In this document: one piece after another, positions 15,352 through 23,746 of the stretch
How the letters are laid out: every line of letters begins with the position of its first letter
How positions within the stretch are numbered: the first letter of the stretch is position 1
Assembly (NCBI GenBank): GCA_947449135.1
Contig: CANFQO010000025.1
Coordinates: 1-38,490 of the forward strand
Length of the DNA stretch: 38,490 nt
Direction of reading: 5' to 3'
From: Planctomycetaceae bacterium
GTDB taxonomy: Bacteria > Planctomycetota > Planctomycetia > Pirellulales > UBA1268
Position numbers and translations under genes: made by a program
The notes under the pieces: model-generated
What the model was told of the DNA's origin: nothing
Seen by the model: only the letters and a program-made list of their open reading frames with translations
The model's database searches: none

Positions 15352-16719
15352 ATGAGCGACATCCTCTTCCACTACTACCGCGTCAATCCCACGACGTGGT
15401 TCTATCTCTCGTCGCTCCTCTCGATCGCGGTGTTTTTCAAGTTCAACCGCGTCTGGAGCATGCGGAATCTCGACCTGGTCGGGCTCATCCTGCTCGCACC
15501 GGGGCTGCTCGCGGTCGAGTATGGGGGCTACAAGGCGAGCGCCGCCGCCCAGCAACTCGGCTATATCTGGATTTTTACCGTCTCGGGCATCTTCCTCGTC
15601 CGCATGCTCTTTGACTCGTTAATGGTCCGGCGGCCCATGCTCGACCCAAACCTCACGGTCGGCGGGCTCGTCTTTCTGGGCATCTCGCTGCTCGTCTTCC
15701 TGCTGGCCAACGTGATCACGACCCGGCCGCAGCGGGACGATCTCGCCGGGGCGGCGGCCGCAGCCAGACTCAATGCCCAGGATGCAGAAGTCGACGCCGA
15801 CCAGCTCTCCCGGCTGGGCCCCGGCTATCCGCTCCTCTTTCTGCTGCCGCAGATTTCCACGCAACGGCTCTTCTCTGCCGATCCCGACGCCGTGGATACG
15901 GGCGAGAGCCGAGAGGCCAACAACCGCATCGTCTACGAGACAACCGCACGGGTGATGGCCATCCTGTCCCAGTTGGCGATCGTGGCGGGCATGGTCGTGA
16001 TCGGCTGGCGACACTTTGGCGCCGTCCGGCTTGGGATCGCCGCAGCCGTGCTCTACCTGCTGCTCCCCTACACCGCCATCATGACCGGCCGGGTTGACCA
16101 CGCCTTGCCCGGAGCGTTGATCGTGTGGGCAATCGCCTCCTACCGCCGGCCATTCATCTCGGGCGCACTCATCGGTCTGGCGACCGGCACGATCTACTAC
16201 CCGTTCTTCCTCCTGCCGCTCTGGTGCGGTTTCTACTGGCAGCGGGGCATCCGGCGATTCGGCCTCGGAGTCGCCGCGGCGATCGTGAGCCTGATCTTCG
16301 GCCTCTGGTTCACGTCGCCGGATTCCGCCGTCTTTGTGGGACAGCTCCGGCAGATGTTCGGCTGGATCTTCCCCAATGAAGTGTCGCAGGAAGGCTTCTG
16401 GGCGCTGCCATTCAACGACCCGGTCTTCCGACTGCCCGTGCTCGCTGCATTCGTCGCCATGATCTCGACGCTGGCCATCTGGCCGGCTCCCAAGAACCTC
16501 GGCACGCTGATGAGTTGCACTGCGGCCGTCCTGCTGGGCAGCCAGTTCTGGAAGGCTCACAACGGTGGCCTCTTCATGGCCTGGTTCCTGCCGGTGCTCT
16601 TGCTCGTGATCTTCCGCCCCAACCTCGAGAACCGCGTGGCGACGCTCGTGCTCGACGCCGAATGGTTCCCCAAACGCCGCCGTCCGTCGGCTGCGCCGGC
16701 GGCCGATCGCGCCGCCTGA
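15352..16719 (+). CDS. Polytopic membrane protein, function unknown
   Basis: The 455-residue protein has about ten hydrophobic segments beginning at residue 18, a cytosolic or periplasmic loop around 130-185 (Ala/Asp-rich), and a basic C-terminal tail. TGRVDHALPGALIVWA and GLATGTIYYPFFLLPLWCGFYW recall the membrane-embedded repeats of GT-C glycosyltransferase-like proteins, but no catalytic acidic loop could be identified, so no activity is claimed. The start MSDILFHYY is the first ATG before the first hydrophobic helix; a GTAGG lies just upstream. It is convergent with the HEAT-repeat gene, and the two stops are only 9 bases apart. Confidence 0.7.
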   Translation: MSDILFHYYRVNPTTWFYLSSLLSIAVFFKFNRVWSMRNLDLVGLILLAPGLLAVEYGGYKASAAAQQLGYIWIFTVSGIFLVRMLFDSLMVRRPMLDPNLTVGGLVFLGISLLVFLLANVITTRPQRDDLAGAAAAARLNAQDAEVDADQLSRLGPGYPLLFLLPQISTQRLFSADPDAVDTGESREANNRIVYETTARVMAILSQLAIVAGMVVIGWRHFGAVRLGIAAAVLYLLLPYTAIMTGRVDHALPGALIVWAIASYRRPFISGALIGLATGTIYYPFFLLPLWCGFYWQRGIRRFGLGVAAAIVSLIFGLWFTSPDSAVFVGQLRQMFGWIFPNEVSQEGFWALPFNDPVFRLPVLAAFVAMISTLAIWPAPKNLGTLMSCTAAVLLGSQFWKAHNGGLFMAWFLPVLLLVIFRPNLENRVATLVLDAEWFPKRRRPSAAPAADRAA

Positions 16720-16727
16720 CAGTCGGC

Positions 16728-16749
16728 TTCACCCGCGACGCGGGTCGAA
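16728..16749. terminator. Hairpin shared by convergent genes, includes a stop codon
   Basis: ACCCGC-gac-GCGGGT with flanking TTC/GAA pairing forms a 9-bp stem with one bulge. It begins 9 bases after the membrane-protein stop and overlaps the last codons and TGA of the minus-strand HEAT-repeat gene. No T-run is present. Bidirectional termination is inferred from position. Confidence 0.4.
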
Positions 16750-17661
16750 CTCGGGGGGCGTCTGGCGATGGGCCAGCCACGCCTGCCAGGCCGAAATATT
16801 CCACTCGAAGTTCTCGCCGGTGAGTCTGACGAGAGCCTCGAGCACCCGCTGGTTCTGCACGCGAGTCTTTTGTCGTTTTGGTCCCGATCCCATGGAGAGT
16901 CCGCCGCCGGAGGGTGTGAACGTGGCGGTCGTCGATCCCTCGGCAGCCCCCCCGCCGACCACCAGGATGTGCTCCGTCTGGAGCGCCCCGATCAGTGGCG
17001 CGATGGCCGCGGTCGAGCCGAGCCCGCCGAGGGCTTCGGCGGCCCGATTGATGCGGTCGTTGTCGGCGCCACCGAGGGCCGCCACGATCGCCTGCGCGGC
17101 CATCTCGGGGCCACTCTCCCGCAGGTGCTCGACGGCCAGGATCCGGGTTTCAGGATCGGCGTGATCCACGGCGACGGATATCAGTGTCGACACGGCCTCT
17201 CCGCTGCGAATGTGCGTCAGGGCCTCGACATAGCAGGCCCGCACGCGGGGCATTCGCTCCTTGCCAAGCGCCGCGGCGAGCGCCGGCACGGCGAACGGGT
17301 CGGCGATCTCGCGAATCTCCTCGGCGGCGGTTTCGGCCTGCTTCGGGTCGTCGAGCCGCTTTCGCAACCGTTCGAGACGGATCACCCATTCCTTCTGCGC
17401 GAGGTTCACCCGGTCCGCCCGCTCGATCAACTCGATCTCCTGCACGGTCCGCCACATGCTGCGATACCGCACGAGGCCACGCGCACTCATCAACTCCTGA
17501 GGGCTTGGCGGTTTTTCAGCCGCCGAGCCCTCAGAGGGCTCGGCCAGCGACGCCGGCTCATCCCCTCTGACAGCCGCTGGCACCAGTGTCATCAGTGCGA
17601 CGAGCGCCGCGGCAATCCGCGGGAGCCGACTGAGAAGTGGAGGCATGGGATGGACTCGCAT
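16729..17661 (-). CDS. Secreted HEAT-repeat protein
   Basis: The 310-residue protein has an N-terminal signal sequence (MRVHPMPPLLSRLPRIAAAL..., likely cut near VRG-DE). Residues about 110-235 contain helical HEAT-like repeats recognisable as DPFAVPALAAALG, SGEAVSTLISVAVDHADPETRILAVEHL and AAIAPLIGALQTE. HEAT repeats form protein-binding solenoids. A glycine/serine-rich stretch (about 245-265) separates the repeats from a C-terminal EWNISAWQAWLAHRQ segment found in planctomycete HEAT proteins. The partner is unknown. An ATG five codons downstream is an equally possible start. It is transcribed in the same direction as the GspF-like gene, with 109 bases between them. Confidence 0.75.
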   Translation of the reverse strand: MRVHPMPPLLSRLPRIAAALVALMTLVPAAVRGDEPASLAEPSEGSAAEKPPSPQELMSARGLVRYRSMWRTVQEIELIERADRVNLAQKEWVIRLERLRKRLDDPKQAETAAEEIREIADPFAVPALAAALGKERMPRVRACYVEALTHIRSGEAVSTLISVAVDHADPETRILAVEHLRESGPEMAAQAIVAALGGADNDRINRAAEALGGLGSTAAIAPLIGALQTEHILVVGGGAAEGSTTATFTPSGGGLSMGSGPKRQKTRVQNQRVLEALVRLTGENFEWNISAWQAWLAHRQTPPEFDPRRG

Positions 17662-17770
17662 GGCACGCCCTACTGAATGATGCTTCCTCTGAACTCTACC
17701 GGCACGACGGGCCGGGCACAGCATCAATCGGCCCCCCAAGCCCCCGCCACGCACCCTCTTCATGCCCCCC

Positions 17771-18787
17771 TCACAGCGGTTTGCCGGCATCCTGAATCGC
17801 CAGGATATAGGAAGAAAAGATGCGAAAGACGATCATGACGATCAGGCCCGCCACGGCAGCCCAGACCAGGAAGCCGGCCCCGCGGGCCGCGGCCTCGAAG
17901 CCCTCCCGAGCCTCTTCATCGAGTTGGCCGGCAAGACGGTCGAGCACCTCCGAAGTGTTGCCGGTGGCCTCGCCGACAGCGATCACCTCGAGCACACGCA
18001 GCGGAAACCGCCGCGTGCGGTCGAGCGATTCCGCCAGCGATGCGCCGGACCGCAGTCGCTCCTCGACCGCACCGGTATCGACCGCAAGCCCGGGGGCCAC
18101 GCTCGACGCGAGTTGCAGCAGTCGACCGACGTCGAGCCCTGTGCCGCTGGCCAGCGAGGCGGCTCGGCACCAGGCCGCCGCCTCGGCTGCACGTGAGGCG
18201 GCCCCGATCACGGGAATGCGATCGACGACCAGTCGCACGATGCCATGCCGTCGCCAGTTGGCCAGCGCCCACCCTCCGAGAAGTCGGGCGGCCACGGCAA
18301 CTCCGGCGACGGATGCAAGGTAGATGACCAGTCCCCGGACTCCGCGAAGTCCGATCTGCAGGATGTCATGGGACATCATGCCCGCCATGAAGATGAGAAA
18401 CCCCACCACGGCGACCGCGACAGCCAACTGGAAGGCCGGGCCGACCAAGCTGCGACGCAGTTCCTTCGTCGTGCGGACACCGCGGTGTAGGACGCGCGAC
18501 AGTTCGCTGAGTGTTTCCGCCTCGTGCCCGGTCCGGTCGCCCACGGCCACCATGCCAAGCACCAGAGGTGAAAAGGTCGCGCCGGCGCTCCCGAGCGCCT
18601 CGGCCAATGGGCTCCCCTGTGCGAGCGATCTGGCCACCTGCTCCATCGGCGGCCGCCAGGCGGCGGGCACCCGGGGGATCTCCATCTGCCAGGCCCGCCG
18701 CAGGTCGATCCCCGCGGCGAGCGCAACAGCCAGACGACCGAGCATGTCGGCCACCATCGCTCGTGGCATCTCCCGGCGGATGAGCAT
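17771..18787 (-). CDS. Type II secretion system F family protein (GspF/PilC-like)
   Basis: The protein is 338 residues with two T2SF domains. The first (about 12-135) has LAVALAAGIDLRRAW, GSPLAEAL and GMVAVGDRTGHEAETL, and the second (about 205-330) has ASLASGTGLDVGRLL, GASLAESL and EVIAVGEATGNTSEVLDRLA. Hydrophobic helices follow at about 125-170 and at the C-terminus. GspF/PilC proteins are inner-membrane platform proteins for pseudopilus or type IV pilus assembly. It is shorter than typical GspF (~400), and no secretion ATPase, secretin or pseudopilin neighbours it apart from the DUF1559 prepilin 3 kb away, so its system is unknown. Confidence 0.85.
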   Translation of the reverse strand: MLIRREMPRAMVADMLGRLAVALAAGIDLRRAWQMEIPRVPAAWRPPMEQVARSLAQGSPLAEALGSAGATFSPLVLGMVAVGDRTGHEAETLSELSRVLHRGVRTTKELRRSLVGPAFQLAVAVAVVGFLIFMAGMMSHDILQIGLRGVRGLVIYLASVAGVAVAARLLGGWALANWRRHGIVRLVVDRIPVIGAASRAAEAAAWCRAASLASGTGLDVGRLLQLASSVAPGLAVDTGAVEERLRSGASLAESLDRTRRFPLRVLEVIAVGEATGNTSEVLDRLAGQLDEEAREGFEAAARGAGFLVWAAVAGLIVMIVFRIFSSYILAIQDAGKPL

Positions 18788-18937
18788 GGTGTGGAGTGTA
18801 CGGATTCATTCGCCCCCAGTGGCGACAAGATTCCATTGTGTCGGGATTCATGCCTGGTGTCTGGCCCCGTCTGCCGCATCTGCTAAAAAGTCGCTTGGCG
18901 TCTGCCCCCACTCCGTCCCCCGCCACCCCCGTTCCCC

Positions 18938-19852
18938 ATGAAAGCTCCAAAAGCTCACTGGTCGACCGTTGTGATCGTGGGCGTGGGCATGATCGGGGGT
19001 TCGATCGGGCTGGCCCTCAAGGCGAGGAAACTCGCCGGAAGGGTGATCGGCGTGGGCCGTTCGGCGGCCTCGCTGGCCGAAGCGAAGCGACTCCATGCCA
19101 TCGATGACGCTGCCACGGATCTGGCCGCCGCCGTCGCCACGGCTGATCTCGTCGTGGTGGCGACAGGAGTGGGATCGATCTCGGGAATCCTGGATGACGT
19201 CGATGCGGTAGCGCGGCCGGGCATGCTGCTCACGGACGCCGGCAGCACGAAGGCACGCATCGTCGCTGCCTGGGAGAAGGGCCGCCGCTCGCGCGGGCCA
19301 TCCAAGACCGAAGCTTCCAGAAAGACCGATGCTTCCAAGGGAGGACGGCATGCCCGCTTTGTCGGCGCCCATCCGGTGGCGGGTAGCCACCGCCGCGGGC
19401 CCGCCGCCGCCGATCCAAATTTATTCAACGGGCGGGTGACGATTGTCACGCCGGCCACCGCCACGCCGGCCGCCGATGTCGAGGAGATCAGCGGCTTCTG
19501 GTCGGCGCTCGGCTCGACCGTGTATACGATGACGCCCCGCGATCACGACCGCATCCTCGCCATGACCAGCCACGCGCCGCATGTCGTCGCTGCCGCGGTG
19601 GCCGCCGCCACGCCGGCCGAGGCGCGACCATTCACGGCGGGCGGTTGGCGCGACACGACGCGCATCGCCGCCGGAGACCCCGAACTCTGGGCCGACATCC
19701 TGCTCGACAACGCGCCGGCCGTCGCGCGGGCGTTGTCGCGGATCGCCGGTGTGACCGAAAAGATCCTCGACGCGCTCGAAGCGAGCGACCGTCGCCGACT
19801 CGTATCATTGCTCACGCGTGCCAAGGAAGACCGCGATGCTCTGGGAAGTTGA
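18938..19852 (+). CDS. tyrA: Prephenate/arogenate dehydrogenase
   Basis: This enzyme catalyses the NAD(P)-dependent oxidative decarboxylation step of tyrosine biosynthesis. The 304-residue protein has the dinucleotide motif GVGMIGGSIGLAL (15-27), TDAGSTKARI and the catalytic histidine region GAHPVAGSH, followed by the helical dimerisation domain (MTSHAPHVVAAAVA, GGWRDTTRIAAGDPELWADIL). An insertion just before GAHPVAGSH (about 116-137) is low complexity and includes two six-residue repeats, KTEASR and KTDASK, encoded by an 18-base duplication at 19304-19339. No ACT or chorismate mutase domain is fused. The 3' end overlaps purL by 17 bases. Confidence 0.92.
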   Translation: MKAPKAHWSTVVIVGVGMIGGSIGLALKARKLAGRVIGVGRSAASLAEAKRLHAIDDAATDLAAAVATADLVVVATGVGSISGILDDVDAVARPGMLLTDAGSTKARIVAAWEKGRRSRGPSKTEASRKTDASKGGRHARFVGAHPVAGSHRRGPAAADPNLFNGRVTIVTPATATPAADVEEISGFWSALGSTVYTMTPRDHDRILAMTSHAPHVVAAAVAAATPAEARPFTAGGWRDTTRIAAGDPELWADILLDNAPAVARALSRIAGVTEKILDALEASDRRRLVSLLTRAKEDRDALGS

Positions 19853-22820
19853 CGTCCACCTCCGTGATGCCGCCGGCGACCACGCCGCGCGGGCGCTCGT
19901 CGCCGGCGCCGCCGAACTGGGCCTTGCCGGCTGCACACGCGCCAAGGTCGCGACCGGTTGGCTGATCGAGGGCGATCTGTCGCGGGCCGACGTGGAACGC
20001 CTCGCAGCCGCCGTGCTCACCGATCCGGTCACCGAAATCTCGGTCGTGGCGGAGGCTGGCGACGCGGCACTGTTGGCTCCGGCCACGACCAGCGCGAAGC
20101 AAGGGGACGCAGCGAGCCTGCCTACCGTCCTCCATGTGCTGCCGCGAGCAGGCGTGACCGACCCCGCCGCCGAGACCGCGCAGGAAGCCTGCGGGCTGCT
20201 GGGCCTGCGACCCACAGCCGTCCGCAGCGTCCGTAAATACTGGCTGCCCGCTCTCGACAAAGACCAGACCGATCGGCTCGCCTGGAAACTGTTGGCCAGC
20301 GAGGCGATCCACGACGTCGTGATCGGTCCGCTCCCACTCCGCACGCTCGCTGGCGGCAGGCCATGGACCTTCGCTCAGGAGACGGTCCGCCTTGCCGGCC
20401 TCGACGATGCGGCCCTCGACAGACTCAGCCGGGACCGCTGCCTCGCGCTCTCGGCTACCGAACTCCACGCTGTCCGCGACCACTTCCAGAGCCTCGGCCG
20501 CGAGCCCCTCGAGATCGAGTTGGAGACGATCGCGCAGACCTGGAGTGAGCACTGTTGCCACAAGACGCTCGGCAGCCCGATCGACCACGTCGGCCCTGCG
20601 GGCGCCGTGCGGTATGACAATCTCCTCAAGGAGACGGTGTTTGCGGCCACGCGCGAGGTGCGGGCACAGCTCGGCGCCCGTGACTGGTGCGTGAGCGTAT
20701 TTCGCGACAACTCAGGCGTCGTGCGGTTCGACGGCGACCACGACATCTGCGTCAAGGTGGAGACGCACAATCATCCCTCGGCGATCGAGCCCTACGGCGG
20801 CGCTGCCACCGGGCTCGGTGGCGTGATCCGTGACGTGCTCGGTACGGGACTGGGTGCCAAGCCGATCGCCAACCTCGACGTCTTCTGCGTGGGGCGGCCC
20901 GACACTCCCGTCGCCGACCTGCCGCCGGGCGTGATCCACCCTCGTCGGCTGCTCGCGGGCGTGGTGGCGGGAGTTCGCGACTACGGCAATCGCATGGGCA
21001 TCCCCACGATTGCCGGCGCCGTCGCCTTTGATCCCGGCTACATCGGCAACCCGCTGGTCTTCTGCGGCACTGTGGGAATCATGCCCCGGAACTCGGCCGA
21101 GGCGAGCGTGCAGGCGGGCGACCTCGTCGTGGTGGCGGGGGGCCGCACCGGCCGGGATGGCATCCACGGCGCCACCTTTTCGAGCGTCGAACTCTCGAGC
21201 GACAGCGAAAGCCAATCGGGTGGCTCGGTGCAGATCGGCCATGCGATCCACGAGAAGATGCTTGCGGACTTCGTGCTGGAGGCATCGCGACAGCGACTCT
21301 TCCATGCCATCACCGACTGCGGTGCCGGCGGTCTCTCCAGCGCCGTGGGTGAGATGGCCGCCACGCTCGGAGCGGAGGTCGATCTCGATTGCGTGCCGCT
21401 CAAGTACGACGGTCTTTCCGCCACGGAAGCCTGGATCTCAGAAGCGCAGGAGCGAATGGTGCTCGCCGTGGCTCCCGGCGACTGGGACAAACTCGCCCGC
21501 GTCGCGGCCGACGAAGGGGTGGAAGCCACGGCCATCGGCACCTTCACCGGCCAGGGAAAGCTCGTGCTCCGCTGGGAAGGCCGGACAGCCGGCGAACTCG
21601 ACTGCCACTTCCTCCATGAAGGGCGACCGCGGCGTCGGCTGGCATCGCGGTATGTGCCACCGGCCGTGGCACCGATGGCTTGGACCGGCACGACCGACGA
21701 CTCGCTCTCCGCCTGTCTGCTCGACCTGCTCGGGGCGCCCGACATCGCCAGCAAGGAATGGATCATCCGGCAGTATGACCATGAGGTGCAGGGCTGCAGC
21801 GTCGTGAAGCCGCTGCTCGGGCCGGGCGAGGGCCCCGCCGATGGCACCGTGGTGCGGGGCGTTCTTGGAAGAGACCGCGGCATCGTGCTCGGCGTCGGCC
21901 TCCGGCACCGCTTGGGCACGCTCGACCCCTATCAGATGGCGGCCGGCGGCATCGTCGAGGCCATTGCCAACGCGGTCGCTACGGGCGCCGATCCCGCCCG
22001 GATTGCGCTCCTCGACAATTTCTGTTGGGGCGACTGCCGCCGCGAAGAGTCGCTCGGCACGCTCGTCGAAGCCTGCCGCGCGTGCTACGACATGGCCATC
22101 GCGTTTGCCGCTCCCTTCGTGAGTGGGAAGGACAGCCTCAACAACGTGTTCGCCTGGACCGACGCCGAGGGCACGCACCACGAGCGGTCGATCCCGCCCA
22201 CGCTCCTCGCGACGGCCATGGGGCAGGTCGAGGATATTCACCGTGTGGTCACACCTGACCTCAAGCACGCCGGCAATCGGCTGGCGATCGTGGGCCTCTC
22301 ACGGGGCGACCTCGCCGGCAGCCAATTGGAACTGGTGGGCCGCGTCCGCGGTGGCCGGGTGCCGGAGGTTGATGCAGCGGCCTGCCGTCAGGTTTTCGAG
22401 TCTGTGGCGGCTGCGCAGCGGGCGGGGCTCGTGGCGGCGTGCCATGACTGCTCCGACGGTGGGCTCGCAGTCGCGGTCGCCGAAATGGCGATCGCCGGCG
22501 GTTCGGCCGCGCGGATCGAACTTGCCAACGTGCCGCTGCACTCCACCGGCTCGGCAGCGAATGGTTCGGCACACCACAGCGATCTGACCATCTCCTTCAC
22601 GGAGACACCGGGCCGCTTCGTCTGCGAGGTTCCGGCCGCCGCTGCTGACCAGTTTGCGGCACACATGAATCAGGTGCCGCAGTCGGACGCGGAGCATGTG
22701 CCGTGGGCCTGGATCGGAGAAGTCATCGCCGGCGATGAGATGGAGATCGTCTCCACGACCGGCACGATCGCAGCCGTGCCGGTGGCGAGCCTCGCCCGGG
22801 CCTGGCGGGGAGGAGCATGA
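19836..22820 (+). CDS. purL: Phosphoribosylformylglycinamidine synthase, PurS-PurL fusion
   Basis: This 994-residue protein is the ATP-dependent synthase of the fourth step of purine synthesis (FGAR to FGAM). The small-type PurL body begins about residue 200 and includes TWSEHCCHKT, FRDNSGVVRFDGDHDICVKV, ETHNHPSAIEPYGGAATGLGG and later GGLAVAVAEMAIAGG. It exceeds a ~740-residue small PurL by an N-terminal extension of about 200 residues with two PurS-like segments: 1-70 (ends DPVTEISVV) and about 92-168 (VLPRAGVTDP, VRSVRKYWL). The glutaminase domain is absent and is supplied by the next gene. ATG at 19836 with AAGGAAG is preferred over an in-frame GTG at 19818. It overlaps tyrA at its start and purQ at its end. 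Confidence 0.95.
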   Translation: MLWEVDVHLRDAAGDHAARALVAGAAELGLAGCTRAKVATGWLIEGDLSRADVERLAAAVLTDPVTEISVVAEAGDAALLAPATTSAKQGDAASLPTVLHVLPRAGVTDPAAETAQEACGLLGLRPTAVRSVRKYWLPALDKDQTDRLAWKLLASEAIHDVVIGPLPLRTLAGGRPWTFAQETVRLAGLDDAALDRLSRDRCLALSATELHAVRDHFQSLGREPLEIELETIAQTWSEHCCHKTLGSPIDHVGPAGAVRYDNLLKETVFAATREVRAQLGARDWCVSVFRDNSGVVRFDGDHDICVKVETHNHPSAIEPYGGAATGLGGVIRDVLGTGLGAKPIANLDVFCVGRPDTPVADLPPGVIHPRRLLAGVVAGVRDYGNRMGIPTIAGAVAFDPGYIGNPLVFCGTVGIMPRNSAEASVQAGDLVVVAGGRTGRDGIHGATFSSVELSSDSESQSGGSVQIGHAIHEKMLADFVLEASRQRLFHAITDCGAGGLSSAVGEMAATLGAEVDLDCVPLKYDGLSATEAWISEAQERMVLAVAPGDWDKLARVAADEGVEATAIGTFTGQGKLVLRWEGRTAGELDCHFLHEGRPRRRLASRYVPPAVAPMAWTGTTDDSLSACLLDLLGAPDIASKEWIIRQYDHEVQGCSVVKPLLGPGEGPADGTVVRGVLGRDRGIVLGVGLRHRLGTLDPYQMAAGGIVEAIANAVATGADPARIALLDNFCWGDCRREESLGTLVEACRACYDMAIAFAAPFVSGKDSLNNVFAWTDAEGTHHERSIPPTLLATAMGQVEDIHRVVTPDLKHAGNRLAIVGLSRGDLAGSQLELVGRVRGGRVPEVDAAACRQVFESVAAAQRAGLVAACHDCSDGGLAVAVAEMAIAGGSAARIELANVPLHSTGSAANGSAHHSDLTISFTETPGRFVCEVPAAAADQFAAHMNQVPQSDAEHVPWAWIGEVIAGDEMEIVSTTGTIAAVPVASLARAWRGGA

Positions 22821-23590
22821 GCATGCTGTCACCACGAGCACTGATTCTGCGGGCACCGGGCACCAACTGCGACCACGAGACGGCTCACGCGTTTGAGCGG
22901 GCCGGAGCGATCGCCCGCCGCGTGCACGTGCGGGCATTGACCAAGAAGCCGGCACTGGCCGATGACTTCCAGATTCTCTGCATCCCAGGTGGGTTTTCCT
23001 ACGGCGATGACATCGCCAGCGGCAGGATCTTCGCTTTGGAACTGAAGTCACGCCTTTCCGACGCTCTGACGAAGTTCCGCGACCGAGGTGGCCTCATCCT
23101 CGGTATCTGCAACGGCTTCCAGGTCCTCCTGCAGACGGGCCTGCTGCTCGCCGATCCTGTCACGGGCGCATCCCGTGCAAGCCTTGCCCACAACACCTCG
23201 GGGATGTTCATCGATCGCTGGGTGCAACTGCGAGCGGTGCCGGGCCGCTGCGTCTTTTTGCAGGGCATGGATCGGTTCGAGCTGCCGGTCGCGCACGGTG
23301 AAGGCCGGTTCGTCACGCGTTCGCCGGAGGACTTTGCGGCATTCGACGCCGCGGGCCAACTCGTGTTGCGGTATGGGATTGATGCCACTGGCAGTTCGTG
23401 CAACCCCAACGGGGCATTGGGGGATGTGGCGGGTGCTTGTGACGAGACTGGCCGCATTCTCGGGCTGATGCCCCACCCCGAGCGGTTCATCGATGCCGTT
23501 CAGTATCCGGCTTGGAACGGCCGGATCGCTCCCGCGGCCGCCGGCGCCGGCCTGCCCATCTTTGCAAACGCCGTCAAAGCAGTCTCGTAA
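22817..23590 (+). CDS. purQ: Phosphoribosylformylglycinamidine synthase glutaminase subunit
   Basis: The 257-residue class I glutamine amidotransferase supplies ammonia to PurL. It has the oxyanion region CIPGGFSYGDDIASG, the nucleophile cysteine in GICNGFQVLLQ and the His-Glu pair in LMPHPERF. The start overlaps the purL stop in ATGA; a second in-frame ATG two codons later has better spacing to the GGAGGAG, so the exact start is ambiguous by two residues. Confidence 0.95.
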   Translation: MSMLSPRALILRAPGTNCDHETAHAFERAGAIARRVHVRALTKKPALADDFQILCIPGGFSYGDDIASGRIFALELKSRLSDALTKFRDRGGLILGICNGFQVLLQTGLLLADPVTGASRASLAHNTSGMFIDRWVQLRAVPGRCVFLQGMDRFELPVAHGEGRFVTRSPEDFAAFDAAGQLVLRYGIDATGSSCNPNGALGDVAGACDETGRILGLMPHPERFIDAVQYPAWNGRIAPAAAGAGLPIFANAVKAVS

Positions 23591-23613
23591 CGCTGGCTCG
23601 TAAGGCTGGCTCA

Positions 23614-23638
23614 CCGCGAGCTTAAAAGCTCACTGCGG
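23614..23638 (+). terminator. Hairpin after purQ
   Basis: CCGC-GAGCTT-aa-AAGCTC-(act)-GCGG forms a 10-bp stem with a three-base bulge, 24 bases after the purQ stop. There is no T-run, so this is a tentative terminator for the tyrA-purL-purQ unit. Confidence 0.35.
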
Positions 23639-23746
23639 TCCGTATGGCCAACGAATTCCACGGCCAGCGGCCGCCGTTGACGCACTGGGGCGCCCTCCCT
23701 ACCTTCTCCGCCCTCCCCAGACCTCTCTTCGCGGACCCTCGGCGCC

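Noticed and set aside
15619-16560. 313-codon antisense frame opposite the membrane protein
   Set aside because: Composition (Glu/Arg/Gly/His-rich) is typical of the complement of hydrophobic codons. The plus-strand frame shows membrane helices.
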